The notes below the pieces were generated by a model. That model did no database searches. It was given only the letters and a program-made list of their open reading frames with translations, and was not told the origin of the DNA. A stretch of DNA of 64,000 bases from Segetibacter sp. 3557_3 (GTDB lineage Bacteria > Bacteroidota > Bacteroidia > Chitinophagales > Chitinophagaceae). Positions within the stretch are counted from its first letter, which is position 1, and every line of letters starts with the position of its first letter. Positions 9,264 to 19,356 of the stretch are shown here, in pieces. The stretch is from assembly GCF_004354985.1 (NCBI RefSeq), contig NZ_SMSK01000005.1, forward strand, positions 124,001 to 188,000, in the 5' to 3' direction. The position numbers were made by a program, and so were the translations under genes.

Positions 9264-9303
9264 ACTGTAGTTGCAGGTTGAACCTGCAACTACAGTTTTT
9301 TTT
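9264..9303 (+). terminator. Strong intrinsic terminator after the MBOAT gene
   Basis: The arms ACTGTAGTTGCAGGTT (9264-9279) and AACCTGCAACTACAGT (9281-9296) are perfectly complementary around one central base. They are followed directly by eight T residues (9296-9303). Confidence 0.9.
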
Positions 9304-9416
9304 GTTCAAGTATTTAGTGATTGCTTACCGCCAGGCAGCTGGTAGTATGATGTGTTTGGAAAATAATTGTTCCTGGCAACATGGTGCAGTGGCGGCGATG
9401 GCGTTTTATCTTCTTT

Positions 9417-9522
9417 GGGCGCCACCCCAAGCTGCGCAAGGGGTCGGGCTTTCCGCTACTACTCCGCCACAAGCTATACTGCAGGGCCTTCAGCGGGGTA
9501 GCCGCTTCAATCCCTGGCGCAT
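9417..9522. repeat. Structured GC-rich intergenic element (possible interspersed repeat or RNA)
   Basis: In the 390 bases between the terminator and the PL11 stop lies a GC-rich block closed by GCGCCA (9419-9424) pairing with TGGCGC (9515-9520). Inside are ACCCC/GGGGT (9424-9428 with 9440-9444) and AGCGG/CCGCT (9492-9496 with 9502-9506). The text GGTCGGGCTTTCCGC resembles phrases I associate with interspersed Bacteroidota repeats. It has no ORF. Whether it is a mobile repeat, an RNA or a remnant cannot be decided here. Confidence 0.4.
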
Positions 9523-9694
9523 GGTTTTAACTAAACCACATGCATTACCGCTCTCAAATTTTCGTGTTGTCAATTGACATCGGTTTCGATATATGCAGCA
9601 CCATCTTTGACGTGGCACATGAAGGGGGGTGTTGTTGCATACTATTGCAACAAGGAAACCAGGAATAACCTTTCATGAAGTCACCAGCCTGTTA

Positions 9695-11569
9695 TCACTT
9701 TCGCCGCGGTATGGTAACCTTCGGTTTGGGAGGTTGTTTCATGCCCTCGCCCATGTGAAATCCGGTATGCGGCGGCTGGTTATAAGCCACGTTTTGCCAT
9801 GCAATACTCAAACGATATTGTGGATCGTTCATAAGGCTATAAAATTTTTTATTGGTTGGTATCGGAGTGGAAAATATTCGCAGTTCGTTATTGTCCTTTG
9901 TAGAAAAGATCACTTCTTCACGCCAGTCTCCAAGGATATCTGCCGATAACACCGGGGTTGATTTCGTTCCATTATTGCTTCTGCAACCAAACATGCCCGC
10001 ATCGAGTAAGGGCTTTGTAACGGCGGCTGTATAATCCCATTTATCTATGCGGGTACTGTTTAGTATTTCACTTAATACATCACCGTCCCAAAAAATACCA
10101 AAATTGCAGGATGGTGTTCGATCAGCGATTTTATTGCCCTTACAATCAAACATTCCGGTAATGCCTGCGCCGGCAACCCAACACTCATAACCTGGATAAC
10201 GCGGGTCCACGTCAAGCGCCAATCCACGTCCAGGTCCCTCTCCATCGTCGCCTGCTTTAATGGAAGCTTTTTTCCAGAGCACTTCACCGGTTTTAGCATC
10301 CCTGAAATTTGCACCCGCATCTCCAAAGCGTTCTTGTATGTCAAACACCTCAAGACCAGGGCGGGCAGGATCCAGATCGGAAACATGTAAGGCATCTCCG
10401 TGCCCAAGGCCTGTTGAATAAAGCCCTTTGCCATTATCATCGATGGTCATGGCGCCAAAAACAATTTCATCTTTGCCATCATTATCTACATCTGCTACAG
10501 ATAAGTTGTGGTTACCCTGCCCACGATAGGCCTGGTTACCGGGGGTGCCATCATCACTGTCGAAAGTCCATTCCCGACTTAGCTTTTTTTCATCCCACTT
10601 CCAGGCTGTTAATACCGCGCGGGTATAGTATCCCCTTGTCATAATCAATGAAGGGCTTTTACCATCCAGGTAAGCAACACCCGCAAGAAAGCGGTCCATA
10701 CGGTTACCATTGCCGTCGCCCCAGATTGCTTTCATTTCCTCCGTAGTTGGATTTGCAGAAGTGGGATGGCGCGCCGGAACAAAATCAGTGGTGAATAAGG
10801 CTGCCCCGGTAAGGCCGTCGAAAATGGTTAAGTATTCAGGACCTGCCAGGATGTAGCCCCGTTCATTTCTCCAGTCTTTTAAAGCATCCCCGATCACTTT
10901 ACCTTTCCCGTCGGTGCTTCCGTCTGCCGTTTTCATGGCAATCTCCGCCCTTCCATCACCATCCAGATCATATACCATGAACTGGGTATAGTGTGCCCCT
11001 TCACGAATGTTTTTGCCAAGGTTGATGTTCCACAATAAAGTACCATCGAGTTTATACGCCTGGAAGATGGGCGGATCAGTTTCACCGGCATGACTGTTAT
11101 CGTGTGCCCGCCCGGTTTGATGCAATATAATTTCGTACGCGCCGTCCCCGTCTAAATCACCAACGCTGGCGTCGTTAGGTGCATAACCCGCCGGCGTTTG
11201 CAAGGCAATGGAGAAGTAAGGCAGGCTGCCCCTTTTTAAAATGAAAGCCTTAGATGGCGGGCCTTCCTTCCTGTTATTTACCTCGGTTACATAATACTGT
11301 AATACCGAACTTGTATCTGCATGGTCATCTACAAAACCTGTTACTGTATTAACCGGGGCCGGGTTAATCTTTTGAGCTTTCCCGTTTGTTGACCGGTAAA
11401 CATTGAAGGCAAGGCCATCAGGATCACTTGCCAGCAAACGCCAGCTTACAAATACTTTGGTGTCGGCGGTGCGCACGGCTACAACACCGCGGTCAAGGAA
11501 TTCCATCACACGTTGTGCGCTTACCGACGAAGCGAAGAACACTGACGCAATAAGGAGTATCTTGTTCAT
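9695..11569 (-). CDS. Rhamnogalacturonan lyase, PL11
   Basis: I place the start at the ATG at 11569, which gives the signal peptide MNKILLIASVFFASSVSAQ; an ATG at 11596 would add nine residues. The mature protein of about 605 aa is a complete PL11 enzyme. MEFLDRGVVAVRTADTKVFVSWRLL opens an N-terminal beta-sandwich, and an eight-bladed propeller follows, with calcium-binding Asp-rich loops such as VGDLDGDGAYE, VYDLDGDGRAE and VADVDNDGKDE. PL11 cuts the rhamnose-galacturonate backbone of RG-I by beta-elimination in a calcium-dependent reaction. The last residues (PKPKVTIPRRK) show no T9SS domain, so this is likely the periplasmic counterpart of the large lyase at 13415-17053. Confidence 0.92.
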   Translation of the reverse strand: MNKILLIASVFFASSVSAQRVMEFLDRGVVAVRTADTKVFVSWRLLASDPDGLAFNVYRSTNGKAQKINPAPVNTVTGFVDDHADTSSVLQYYVTEVNNRKEGPPSKAFILKRGSLPYFSIALQTPAGYAPNDASVGDLDGDGAYEIILHQTGRAHDNSHAGETDPPIFQAYKLDGTLLWNINLGKNIREGAHYTQFMVYDLDGDGRAEIAMKTADGSTDGKGKVIGDALKDWRNERGYILAGPEYLTIFDGLTGAALFTTDFVPARHPTSANPTTEEMKAIWGDGNGNRMDRFLAGVAYLDGKSPSLIMTRGYYTRAVLTAWKWDEKKLSREWTFDSDDGTPGNQAYRGQGNHNLSVADVDNDGKDEIVFGAMTIDDNGKGLYSTGLGHGDALHVSDLDPARPGLEVFDIQERFGDAGANFRDAKTGEVLWKKASIKAGDDGEGPGRGLALDVDPRYPGYECWVAGAGITGMFDCKGNKIADRTPSCNFGIFWDGDVLSEILNSTRIDKWDYTAAVTKPLLDAGMFGCRSNNGTKSTPVLSADILGDWREEVIFSTKDNNELRIFSTPIPTNKKFYSLMNDPQYRLSIAWQNVAYNQPPHTGFHMGEGMKQPPKPKVTIPRRK

Positions 11570-11747
11570 AGCAATAAATTCAATTATTAACAACAAAAAA
11601 TTTCACAGTTGCAAGTGCAACAGGGAAGATGCAACCACGAAGACGCTTATGGACCCAGCTTCAATAATTCTAATGGATGATCGAAATGGTACAGCCGGGT
11701 TTCTAAGAACTTCGATAAATAAGCAGCATTAATGACTACTATAAATT

Positions 11748-11882
11748 CAATGTCGTTTACTTAAGAGTATTTTGTTTGGTGACCAGCATAAGGAATACTA
11801 ATCTCCATCGTTGTGTCACTCACTTGTACCGAATCGCTTTATTCACCACAGTCCTACTGCCGAGGTTAGGTAAACGACACTG
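11748..11882 (+). repeat. MITE-like repeat family A, copy 1 (135 bp)
   Basis: The left end CAATGTCGTTTACTTAA (11748-11764) and right end TTAGGTAAACGACACTG (11866-11882) are inverted repeats with two mismatches. The centre carries CATCGTTGTGTCACTCAC then TTGTACC (about 11807-11830), the phrase shared by all copies. No ORF is inside. It fills most of the gap between the PL11 and GH28 genes. The length is the same as the copy at 40479-40613. No clear target-site duplication was seen. Confidence 0.7.
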
Positions 11883-11900
11883 ACTCATAGCTCCTCTCCC

Positions 11901-13331
11901 CTACTGCTTCACACCGGTAGAATTCTTTATGTTCAGCGACGAGTTATCAGCGGCTTTGATCTCCATGTTTTCGAACTTCCAGTCTTTTGCGAAATTGATG
12001 TCGCCTGCGTTTGCAGCAACTACCTTTACGTTGCTGAAATTAAAATTATCAAGCGACGACTTTTCGTAGCCACTTGCATTAATCGCTTTCCTGGCATACT
12101 TCACCTGCACATTGTTTATGAAAATATCTTTGAAATGCGGCACTCCCTTTTCAGCAGGCTCAACACGTTGCAACATCGTTTTCCAATGCGCCGGAATGCT
12201 ATCGTAATTGTAACCGGCAGGCAGGGTTGAATAGCTATAGGTTGGATTCCAGTTCATCGTATATAAAAAAGCGTTTCCAACCGTATCCATTACTACATTT
12301 TCAAAATGTATATCCTCAATCACACCACCGCGTGTTGCAGCAGATTTAATCTGGAAACCATTGCTTGTTCCCATAGCCCTTACGTCGGTTGCAAGAACAT
12401 GACGTATGCCGCCCGATGTTTCACTCCCGAGTGTAAGAAGCCCGCCGCCTTTGCGCGCAATACACTTGCGGATAACAACATATTCCGTGGGGCGATTCAC
12501 GCGTAAGCCATCCCAATCACGACCGGCCTTTAAACAAAAGTCATCGTCGTTACAATCAATGTCAGCATTTTGAATCAGCACCCATGATGAAGAGTCAACA
12601 TCAATACCGTCCGTACTGGGGCCATGTCCGTCCTCATTGTTTCGAATGGTTACCCCATCAACGGTAAGATATTTTGAGTACAACAACTGAACGGTCCAAA
12701 ACCCCGCGTTTGAAAAAGTGAGGTCCCGAAGGGTGATGTCTTCAGAAGACTGAACAAGAAAAGTACGGACCCGTTTTGCATCATAATCAACAATCCATCG
12801 CAATCCTTTTGGTTCGTATTCGCGGCGCATTGCCCAATATTTGTCCCAGCAAAACTTGCCCCTTGCATTCACTTTACCCTGCCCTGACACGGCAACATTT
12901 TTCTGATCGATAATATTGATAAGTGCAGCCGGCCATCGCATCTCTATACCGGCGATCCGGGTATCAATTTCAGGATAGTCCTCGAACCGCTGACTGCCCA
13001 GGATAAGCACCCCCTTGTCAATTTGCAGGTGCACGTTTGATTTGATAAAGATGGAACCCATCAGGTATACACCAGGTTTAAACTTTACGATACCGCCTCC
13101 TGCCCTGGCGCAAACATCAATGGTTTGCTGAATTGCCCTTGTGCTCATACGCGAGCTATCGTTAACAGCACCATAGTCGTTTACGAGGTACACCTTTTTG
13201 CCGATGGGTATACTGCGTGCACCAACCTTTTTTGTCCAACCCATATCAGGTTTAGCAACCACCCCGCTTGAGAAATGCAGAATTCCAAAAAATACCACCA
13301 GGCGAAGGACAATATTGGTAAGCTTGTTCAT
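11901..13331 (-). CDS. GH28 polygalacturonase / rhamnogalacturonan hydrolase
   Basis: The start is taken at 13331 (MNKLTNIVLRLVVFFGIL, a signal peptide); the frame is open ten codons further. The 476-aa protein is a right-handed beta-helix with GH28 motifs: STDGIDVDS (about residues 239-247), CNDDDFCLKAG (260-270) carrying the adjacent catalytic Asp pair, GGGLLTLGSETSGG (about 296-309) at the place of the usual GHG motif, and FQIKSA for the substrate-binding RIK. The usual catalytic-site His of GHG reads Leu-Gly here, which occurs in some Bacteroidota exo-acting members. It probably releases galacturonic acid from RG-I or oligogalacturonides in the periplasm. Exact bond specificity is not readable. 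Confidence 0.85.
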   Translation of the reverse strand: MNKLTNIVLRLVVFFGILHFSSGVVAKPDMGWTKKVGARSIPIGKKVYLVNDYGAVNDSSRMSTRAIQQTIDVCARAGGGIVKFKPGVYLMGSIFIKSNVHLQIDKGVLILGSQRFEDYPEIDTRIAGIEMRWPAALINIIDQKNVAVSGQGKVNARGKFCWDKYWAMRREYEPKGLRWIVDYDAKRVRTFLVQSSEDITLRDLTFSNAGFWTVQLLYSKYLTVDGVTIRNNEDGHGPSTDGIDVDSSSWVLIQNADIDCNDDDFCLKAGRDWDGLRVNRPTEYVVIRKCIARKGGGLLTLGSETSGGIRHVLATDVRAMGTSNGFQIKSAATRGGVIEDIHFENVVMDTVGNAFLYTMNWNPTYSYSTLPAGYNYDSIPAHWKTMLQRVEPAEKGVPHFKDIFINNVQVKYARKAINASGYEKSSLDNFNFSNVKVVAANAGDINFAKDWKFENMEIKAADNSSLNIKNSTGVKQ

Positions 13332-13414
13332 TATTGACTTTTTGACTACACGGGCTGACAAAGTCCCTGTTGATTATTAACTCAACCATTTACCGCCAAT
13401 GGTTTTCCTGGTCT

Positions 13415-16400
13415 TTATTGTTTGATAAGTTTGGTGGAATACCGCTCATCGTTGTCAACTACTGTAACATTATAATACCCTGCTTTCATCGCCGGCAAAC
13501 GCCTGTTGATCATGTTGCTTAATTGTGTAACCGAGCCTTTAGCTTCGAACAACAACCGGCCATCGGGCATGGTCACCCGAAGCACCAATGCACTGTTGTC
13601 TGATGCAAACTGAAGACGGGTACTGCCACTTGCCGGATTAGGATATAACTGCAATTGTTTAGTAGCCGCAAAGTTCAATGTGCGCGTGGTTGAATACGTT
13701 ACTTTTCCATCGCGGTCCACCTGCTTCAAACGGTAATAATTTACTCCCGTATTCGGCTGGTCGTCGTTGATCGTATAGTAATTAACTGTGCCGGTATTAC
13801 CCTTGTCCTGCACGGTAACAAGGGATGCGAAAACGGTACCATCAACGGAACGTTCCACTACATAATAATCAGCATTAAACTCGTTGGTTGCGCTCCATTT
13901 TACCTGTGCTTTTTTGCCCTGTTTCAGAACATCAAAAGAAAGCAGCTTAACCGGCAAGGGAGCTGCACCGGCAATAAAGATGTTTGGCCGCGGAGGAGGA
14001 AGCATTGAATCCCCGATGTAATAGGATGGATAAGGTGGCTGATTATAGGCCGAATTCTGCCAGGCAATTGCAACCCGGTACTGCGGATCGTGCATCAGTG
14101 TTGGAAGGCGCATTGTTGTGGGGATGGTGGTGGTGAAGAGCAGCAGGTTCTGATTGTCCGCGCTGCGGTAGATCATTTCTTCGCGCCAGTCGCCAAGAAG
14201 GTCAGCACTGAGACCGGGGTTAGCTTTTGTTCCGTTAACCGAGGCAGCATTACCGAAGTTGTTAATGGTTAGGAGCCGGTTGGAGGTTTTGGTGATATGA
14301 TTCCATTTATCTAGCCTGGTACCATCCAGCAGTTCGCGCATAGGGTCACCATCCCACCAGATACCAAAGTTTACCGAAGGCTTGGTAGTTCCAATCTGGA
14401 GCCCTTTAACATTGTACAGGTTTCCTGACGATCCCCAAACTTCATAACCCTTGTAGGTCGGGTCGATGTCGGCAGCCATTGAACGTCCGATGTCGCCATT
14501 GTCGCCGGTCAGCGGACCCCATATTGGCTGACCCGTTTTAGCATCGCGAAACTCAAGCCCATAATTGCCGTAAGATCCCGGGTCCTCATGATTCTGCCAT
14601 ACTTCCTGCCCTGGCCTGTCAGGATCCATGTCGGTCATATGCAAGGCATCGCCATGTCCATGCCCTGGGGCATACAAGCCCTTTCCATTATCGTTAATAG
14701 CGCTGGAACCATTGATGACTTCGTCCTTGCCGTCTCCATCCACGTCGCCGATGGTCATGTTGTGATTGCCCTGCCCTGCGTAAGCGGCATTACCAGAGGC
14801 ATTGCTGTCGAACACCCAACGAAGTGTAAGCTGGCCATTTCGCCAATCCCATGCTGCACGTACGAGGCGGGTGTAGTACCCACGCCCCATGATGAGGCTT
14901 GGTCTTGCGCCGTCGAGATAAGCAACTGCATTTACAAACCGATCCACCCTGTTGCCATAATTATCACCCCAGGAGGTTACTGCACCACGTGCGGGGATAT
15001 AATCTTTGGTGGCCATGGCAGCACCGGTCATACCATTAAACATCGTTAAAAACTCAGGCCCTTCAAGGATATAACCGCCGCTGTTTCGATAGTCCCTGGA
15101 GGAATCACCAATGACGGTACCCGTGCCATCGATGGTGCCATCAGCCGTTTTGCAGGCCAGTTCGGCTTTTCCATCGCCATCGTAGTCGTACACAATAAAC
15201 TGGGTATAGTGTGCACCTGCACGTATGTTTCGGCCAAGATCAATCCGCCACAAACGGGTGCCATTCATTTTGTACGCATCAATGTACACGTTACCGGTAT
15301 AGCCGCTTTGCGAATTGTCTTTCGCGTTGGATGGATCCCACTTTAGAAATATTTCGTATTCCCCGTCGCCATCCACATCACCTACGCTGCAATCATTGGC
15401 AGTGTAGGTGTAGTTTTCACCTGATGGTGTAACCCCTGGAGGCGGTACTTGTAATGGAATGGTCTTGTAGATCTGCGACCACACGTCTACCGGGGGAGTT
15501 GCGGCCAGTTCAACCTGGTTGATAACCGGCCGGATGGAATAACTTCCGTCGGTGGAGCTGTTGTCAACGTAGTTGGTCGAGCCCGTTATTGGTGTATCGT
15601 TTAGCTTAACCCCGTTGCGATAAACGTTGAAGCTTATGGAAGAAGAATCCGTTCCTAACAGCCGCCAGCTTAGAAACACCTGTGTTACACTTGACCTGAC
15701 TGCAACAAGGCCGCGGGTGAGAAACTCCATTTGTTTTGGTGTTGTTACTACCGAGTCTGCCGGAGGTGGAGGCGGTAGTGCCGTTAGCGAATACCTACGA
15801 ACCACCGGGGTGACAACAGATGAGATACCCGCTTTAGTATAAACGATGTAAGGTTTGCTGCTGTCTTCATCAACAGCCAGGGACAAATTACCGGCGGGCT
15901 CATCAACCCCGTCGGTCACATCCGGACTCTTCAGTTCCGCCCAGGCAGTACCTCCGGCTGCCTGTTTGAAAACACGCGCAACACTCCTTCCAGAACCATT
16001 TGACATGGCATCGGTAAAGGTGCTGTAAAGGTTTCCTGCCCGGTCGCGATATAAGCTATTGTTGGTAACATCTCTTGTTGAAAGCGTTCCACCATAGCTC
16101 CATGTTGATGTTGTTCGATTGTAAGTAATAATGGTTGCACGATTGCTGTTGCCTGCGTTGAAATACGAGAGGACCGGGTTCCAGGTGCTGTTAAAGGTTA
16201 TTGCTGAATGTCGCAGACCGGTTGTGGCCCCGGTGGTTGCACTTCCGCCAGGGATGGGGTTCGGAACGGGTACTGACTCCCAAACGCCATTGGTAAAGCG
16301 ATAAAGTACGAGGTTGCCCGTAGTAGCGGTTGCCGAACCCTGGTTGAGGTAAACGACATAAGGTTGATTGGTTGCGCTATCAACAGCAATGCCCAGCCCA

Positions 16401-17053
16401 ATTGCTCTTTCGGCCGACATCGCCGATCCACCAACAACTTCCCAGCCGTTAGCTGTAAAACGTTTTACAAAAGGGTTCAGGTTTGCGCCATCGGCGTAAG
16501 CGATATAGAAATTGCCATTGTTGTCGAAAGCGGCCGCGCTCCGGGCGGTAGTGCCATACTGACCAATGTTGTTGGTAACGCTTCCTGCAGAAACATACAG
16601 GTTAGCCGGATCACCATTAACCGGTTCCCACGCAGCTGCTGTGGCATTAAACGTTTTCACCGCCAGGCGATTGCCATTGGTCGCGTCAACATAGGTTGCA
16701 TATAAACGGTTTGAAGCATCCGAATACAGCCGGGTATAAGTGGCATTTCCGGTAGAAACATTTCCACCCACTTGTTGCCAGGTGCCTGCGTTGTAGCGTT
16801 TTACTTTAGCAATGTTGACCTCTGTAAAAATTACATACGGCACCGATGCGTTACCTTCTTTGACCATCGTTAGCGAGGTATAATTTGAAGCTCCCGAAGC
16901 GATCTGCAACTCGCTGCCGATCACCTCCCATTGTTGGGCTATTACCGGTGTGGCAAACAGGAGGCAGGCCATGGAGAGGATATGAAGAAAGGCGCCACAG
17001 GAAGATTTTTTAGCAGCGCCAGCGAACCATTTCTGAGTAAAGTTTTGTTGCAT
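13415..17053 (-). CDS. Large secreted PL11 rhamnogalacturonan lyase with T9SS sorting domain
   Basis: A 1212-aa multidomain enzyme. Residues 1-40 are a long signal peptide ending ATPVIAQ. Residues 45-430 contain about six imperfect repeats of roughly 65 aa (VPYVIFTE, LYATYVDATNG, NFYIAYADG, QPYVVYLNQG, NPVLSYFNAG, KPYIVYTKAG), predicted to be a beta-propeller. From about residue 443 a complete PL11 domain begins (MEFLTRGLVAVRSSVTQVFL) with Asp-rich calcium loops such as VGDVDGDGEYE and IGDVDGDGKDE. From about 1031 comes PLPVKLLSFDVLKQG, a spacer frequent before T9SS tails, and from about 1136 a type A sorting domain (LQLYPNPASGSTRL to the final KLIKQ). This should be the extracellular or surface RG-I lyase, the first cut before import. 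Confidence 0.92.
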   Translation of the reverse strand: MQQNFTQKWFAGAAKKSSCGAFLHILSMACLLFATPVIAQQWEVIGSELQIASGASNYTSLTMVKEGNASVPYVIFTEVNIAKVKRYNAGTWQQVGGNVSTGNATYTRLYSDASNRLYATYVDATNGNRLAVKTFNATAAAWEPVNGDPANLYVSAGSVTNNIGQYGTTARSAAAFDNNGNFYIAYADGANLNPFVKRFTANGWEVVGGSAMSAERAIGLGIAVDSATNQPYVVYLNQGSATATTGNLVLYRFTNGVWESVPVPNPIPGGSATTGATTGLRHSAITFNSTWNPVLSYFNAGNSNRATIITYNRTTSTWSYGGTLSTRDVTNNSLYRDRAGNLYSTFTDAMSNGSGRSVARVFKQAAGGTAWAELKSPDVTDGVDEPAGNLSLAVDEDSSKPYIVYTKAGISSVVTPVVRRYSLTALPPPPPADSVVTTPKQMEFLTRGLVAVRSSVTQVFLSWRLLGTDSSSISFNVYRNGVKLNDTPITGSTNYVDNSSTDGSYSIRPVINQVELAATPPVDVWSQIYKTIPLQVPPPGVTPSGENYTYTANDCSVGDVDGDGEYEIFLKWDPSNAKDNSQSGYTGNVYIDAYKMNGTRLWRIDLGRNIRAGAHYTQFIVYDYDGDGKAELACKTADGTIDGTGTVIGDSSRDYRNSGGYILEGPEFLTMFNGMTGAAMATKDYIPARGAVTSWGDNYGNRVDRFVNAVAYLDGARPSLIMGRGYYTRLVRAAWDWRNGQLTLRWVFDSNASGNAAYAGQGNHNMTIGDVDGDGKDEVINGSSAINDNGKGLYAPGHGHGDALHMTDMDPDRPGQEVWQNHEDPGSYGNYGLEFRDAKTGQPIWGPLTGDNGDIGRSMAADIDPTYKGYEVWGSSGNLYNVKGLQIGTTKPSVNFGIWWDGDPMRELLDGTRLDKWNHITKTSNRLLTINNFGNAASVNGTKANPGLSADLLGDWREEMIYRSADNQNLLLFTTTIPTTMRLPTLMHDPQYRVAIAWQNSAYNQPPYPSYYIGDSMLPPPRPNIFIAGAAPLPVKLLSFDVLKQGKKAQVKWSATNEFNADYYVVERSVDGTVFASLVTVQDKGNTGTVNYYTINDDQPNTGVNYYRLKQVDRDGKVTYSTTRTLNFAATKQLQLYPNPASGSTRLQFASDNSALVLRVTMPDGRLLFEAKGSVTQLSNMINRRLPAMKAGYYNVTVVDNDERYSTKLIKQ

Positions 17054-17190
17054 AGCAATCGTTTAGAATTATGGAATTATGTATTGGAGAGGAACCATCC
17101 AACTCGGTAGTTACCGGGTTAGCGACCTATTATCAAATTACAATTAAACATCCGGCCTGCCCGATATAAGCAGGAGAATTAAGCCTGTCT

Positions 17191-18708
17191 TTAAGGATTG
17201 CCGGGCGTTTGAGATTTCCACTGATCTGTTCTGAATGGTGAAGCGGGCAGGCCCGAACCATTGAAAAGGTCTGCGACCGGGATGTTTCGCCAGGCATACC
17301 TGACCGCAACCGGCTGTGTGACCCCGGCAGCCGAAACCACTACCTTATCTCGTTCAATTACAGCTGTCGCCAACACAAAATGTTTATCTGCCCCTGCAAT
17401 CATAAACTCTTTTAAACCCTGCGGACTATTGAGTCCCTGCGCATGGTCGAATTCTATAATGATCTTATCGCCACTTACCTTCATTGAACGGTAGAGCGGA
17501 CCGGAGTACTCCCCCTTTTTGCCGTAGAGTTTATTCAATGCCCAAAGGCTTAATCGTTCTCCGACCGGTTTTTTATTGCGGGGGTGAATGTCGAGTGAGT
17601 CGCCATTGTCGGTTGTAACAACTATCCCGGTATTGGGGGTGTTACGATAAGTGAGTAATTGCGCCTCGCGTATCTCCGGATTTTGGCTGCGGTGAGGGGA
17701 TATCTGCACGAAATAGAAAGGCAGGTTTTTGTTTTTAAAGTCGTAGCGCCAGCTGTTGATTAACGCAGGAAACAACTTCTGGTATTGCTGTGCCCTGGTC
17801 GCATTACTTTCGCCCTGGTACCATAAAATACCTTTAAGCGTATAGGGTACAAGCGGTGCAATCATCGCATTGTACAAACGATAGGGTGACTTATCGGGGT
17901 TGGGTTTAGCAGGTGCCACGGGTTTGGTTCTGGTTGTATCAGCGCTCCAGTTTGCCAAAGCCGATTTATGCTTTTCGGATGCTGCAGGATAGTCGGCCAC
18001 CTGTTGATCATAACGTTCTATCAATCGTCTTAAGCCGGTATCTGCAAGCAAGACTTCTTTTTTAGTCCACGACTCGGCAGCGGTACCACCCCATGTGGAG
18101 TTGATAATGCCGATAGGATAGCCGGTTTCCTGGTGAACTTTTCTGGCGAAATAATAAGCTACCGCGGAAAAGGTGTCCACTGTTTGCGGACTACAAACTT
18201 TCCAGTCGCCCCTGAAGTCTTCCTGCGGCTCATCGGCGTTTTTGTTTGCCACGTCTATCTGCCGGATCATTGGGAAATTTGCCGCCTTAATTTCCTGTTC
18301 ATAATTGATTACACCGGTATAGGAAGCATTACGTGTTTTGCTGACAAAAAACTCCATGTTCGACTGCCCTGAAGCAAGCCAGACTTCACCCAGCAACACA
18401 TTTTGGACATTAAGGATATTGGAACCTTTGAAGGTAAGCTGATAAGGACCGCCGGCAGCTGTGGTGCTTATGGAAGCTTGCCATTTGCCATTGGTGCCGG
18501 TAGTTGTGGTAATACTCTTGTTGTTCCAGCTTCCGGTAATGGTAACTTTTTCGCCGCGTTCAGCCCAGCCCCATAAAGCTACCTTTGACTTTTGTTGGAG
18601 CACCATGTTGTCGCTGATCAGCGCTGGAAGCCGAACTTTTGCGTGTAAGGTTGTAAGCAGGAATAAGCACAACACTGCACTAATACAGCGCATGGAGAGG
18701 GTGTTCAT
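17191..18708 (-). CDS. SASA-domain carbohydrate acetylesterase (sialate O-acetylesterase-like)
   Basis: A 505-aa secreted protein (signal to about residue 23). A small beta domain (MVLQQKSKVALWGWAERGEKV) precedes the SGNH/SASA esterase domain: GEVWLASGQSNMEF with nucleophile Ser115, WGGTAAESWT (oxyanion Gly), WYQGESNATR near 298, and a DxxH pair in DSLDIHP near 373. The family is annotated as sialate O-acetylesterase, but Bacteroidota plant-polysaccharide loci use relatives as xylan, xyloglucan or pectin acetylesterases (CE20 and similar). In this setting a pectic acetyl group is the more likely substrate. It complements the two CE12 enzymes. Confidence 0.8.
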   Translation of the reverse strand: MNTLSMRCISAVLCLFLLTTLHAKVRLPALISDNMVLQQKSKVALWGWAERGEKVTITGSWNNKSITTTTGTNGKWQASISTTAAGGPYQLTFKGSNILNVQNVLLGEVWLASGQSNMEFFVSKTRNASYTGVINYEQEIKAANFPMIRQIDVANKNADEPQEDFRGDWKVCSPQTVDTFSAVAYYFARKVHQETGYPIGIINSTWGGTAAESWTKKEVLLADTGLRRLIERYDQQVADYPAASEKHKSALANWSADTTRTKPVAPAKPNPDKSPYRLYNAMIAPLVPYTLKGILWYQGESNATRAQQYQKLFPALINSWRYDFKNKNLPFYFVQISPHRSQNPEIREAQLLTYRNTPNTGIVVTTDNGDSLDIHPRNKKPVGERLSLWALNKLYGKKGEYSGPLYRSMKVSGDKIIIEFDHAQGLNSPQGLKEFMIAGADKHFVLATAVIERDKVVVSAAGVTQPVAVRYAWRNIPVADLFNGSGLPASPFRTDQWKSQTPGNP

Positions 18709-18779
18709 ACAACAGCAACTTTAGATGGTTAAGGTAACGGGAAGCAAATGCTTAGCTGTCCTGAGGCATCCTGAGGTGG

Positions 18780-19345
18780 GGAGTGGGTTGGGGAAGAAGT
18801 TGATAAGTTGATTGGTTGATAAGTTCGGTATTAAGGTATTAAGGTATTAAGGTATTAGGTATTGAGGAGAGAGTTGATAAGTTGATAGGCTGGGTATTAA
18901 GGTATTGAGGTATTTGAGGTATTGGGTATTGAGGAGAGAGTTGATAAGTTGACTAGTTGATAGGTTGATAGGATAGGTTGCTCAATTCATTCTGTGGCAA
19001 TCCTTCCGATCCTGTCATCCGTGTCATCCGTGTTCAATTCATATTCATCCGAAATTCGCCAATCCGTAATCAGCTAATCCCTACCATCCTTGTCATCCGT
19101 GTTCAATTCATATTCATCCGAAATTCGCCAATCCGTAATCCGCTAATCCCTATCATGCGTGTTCAATTCATATTCATCCATTCATCCGTAATTCGCCATT
19201 CCGTAATCCGCTAATCCGTGTTCCATTAAATCAACAGTAATCCATCCCATCCGTGTCATCCGTGTGCCATAGTTATCCATCCCATTCGTGTGCAACTCCA
19301 TAACTAATCAATCCTGCACATCCATCCAATCCGTGTCATCCGTGT
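18780..19345. repeat. Low-complexity repeat block downstream of the GH43 gene
   Basis: Two textures adjoin. Bases 18785-18975 repeat words such as GGTATTAAG and GTTGATAAG. Bases 19010-19345 repeat a unit of about 70 bases built from CATCCGTG, TTCAATTCATATTCATCC, ATTCGCCAATCCGTAATC and GCTAATCC. No coding sense is visible. The second texture reappears in reverse orientation on the other side of the GH43 gene at 20325-20540. Confidence 0.8.
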
Positions 19346-19356
19346 TCCAAAGTTTT

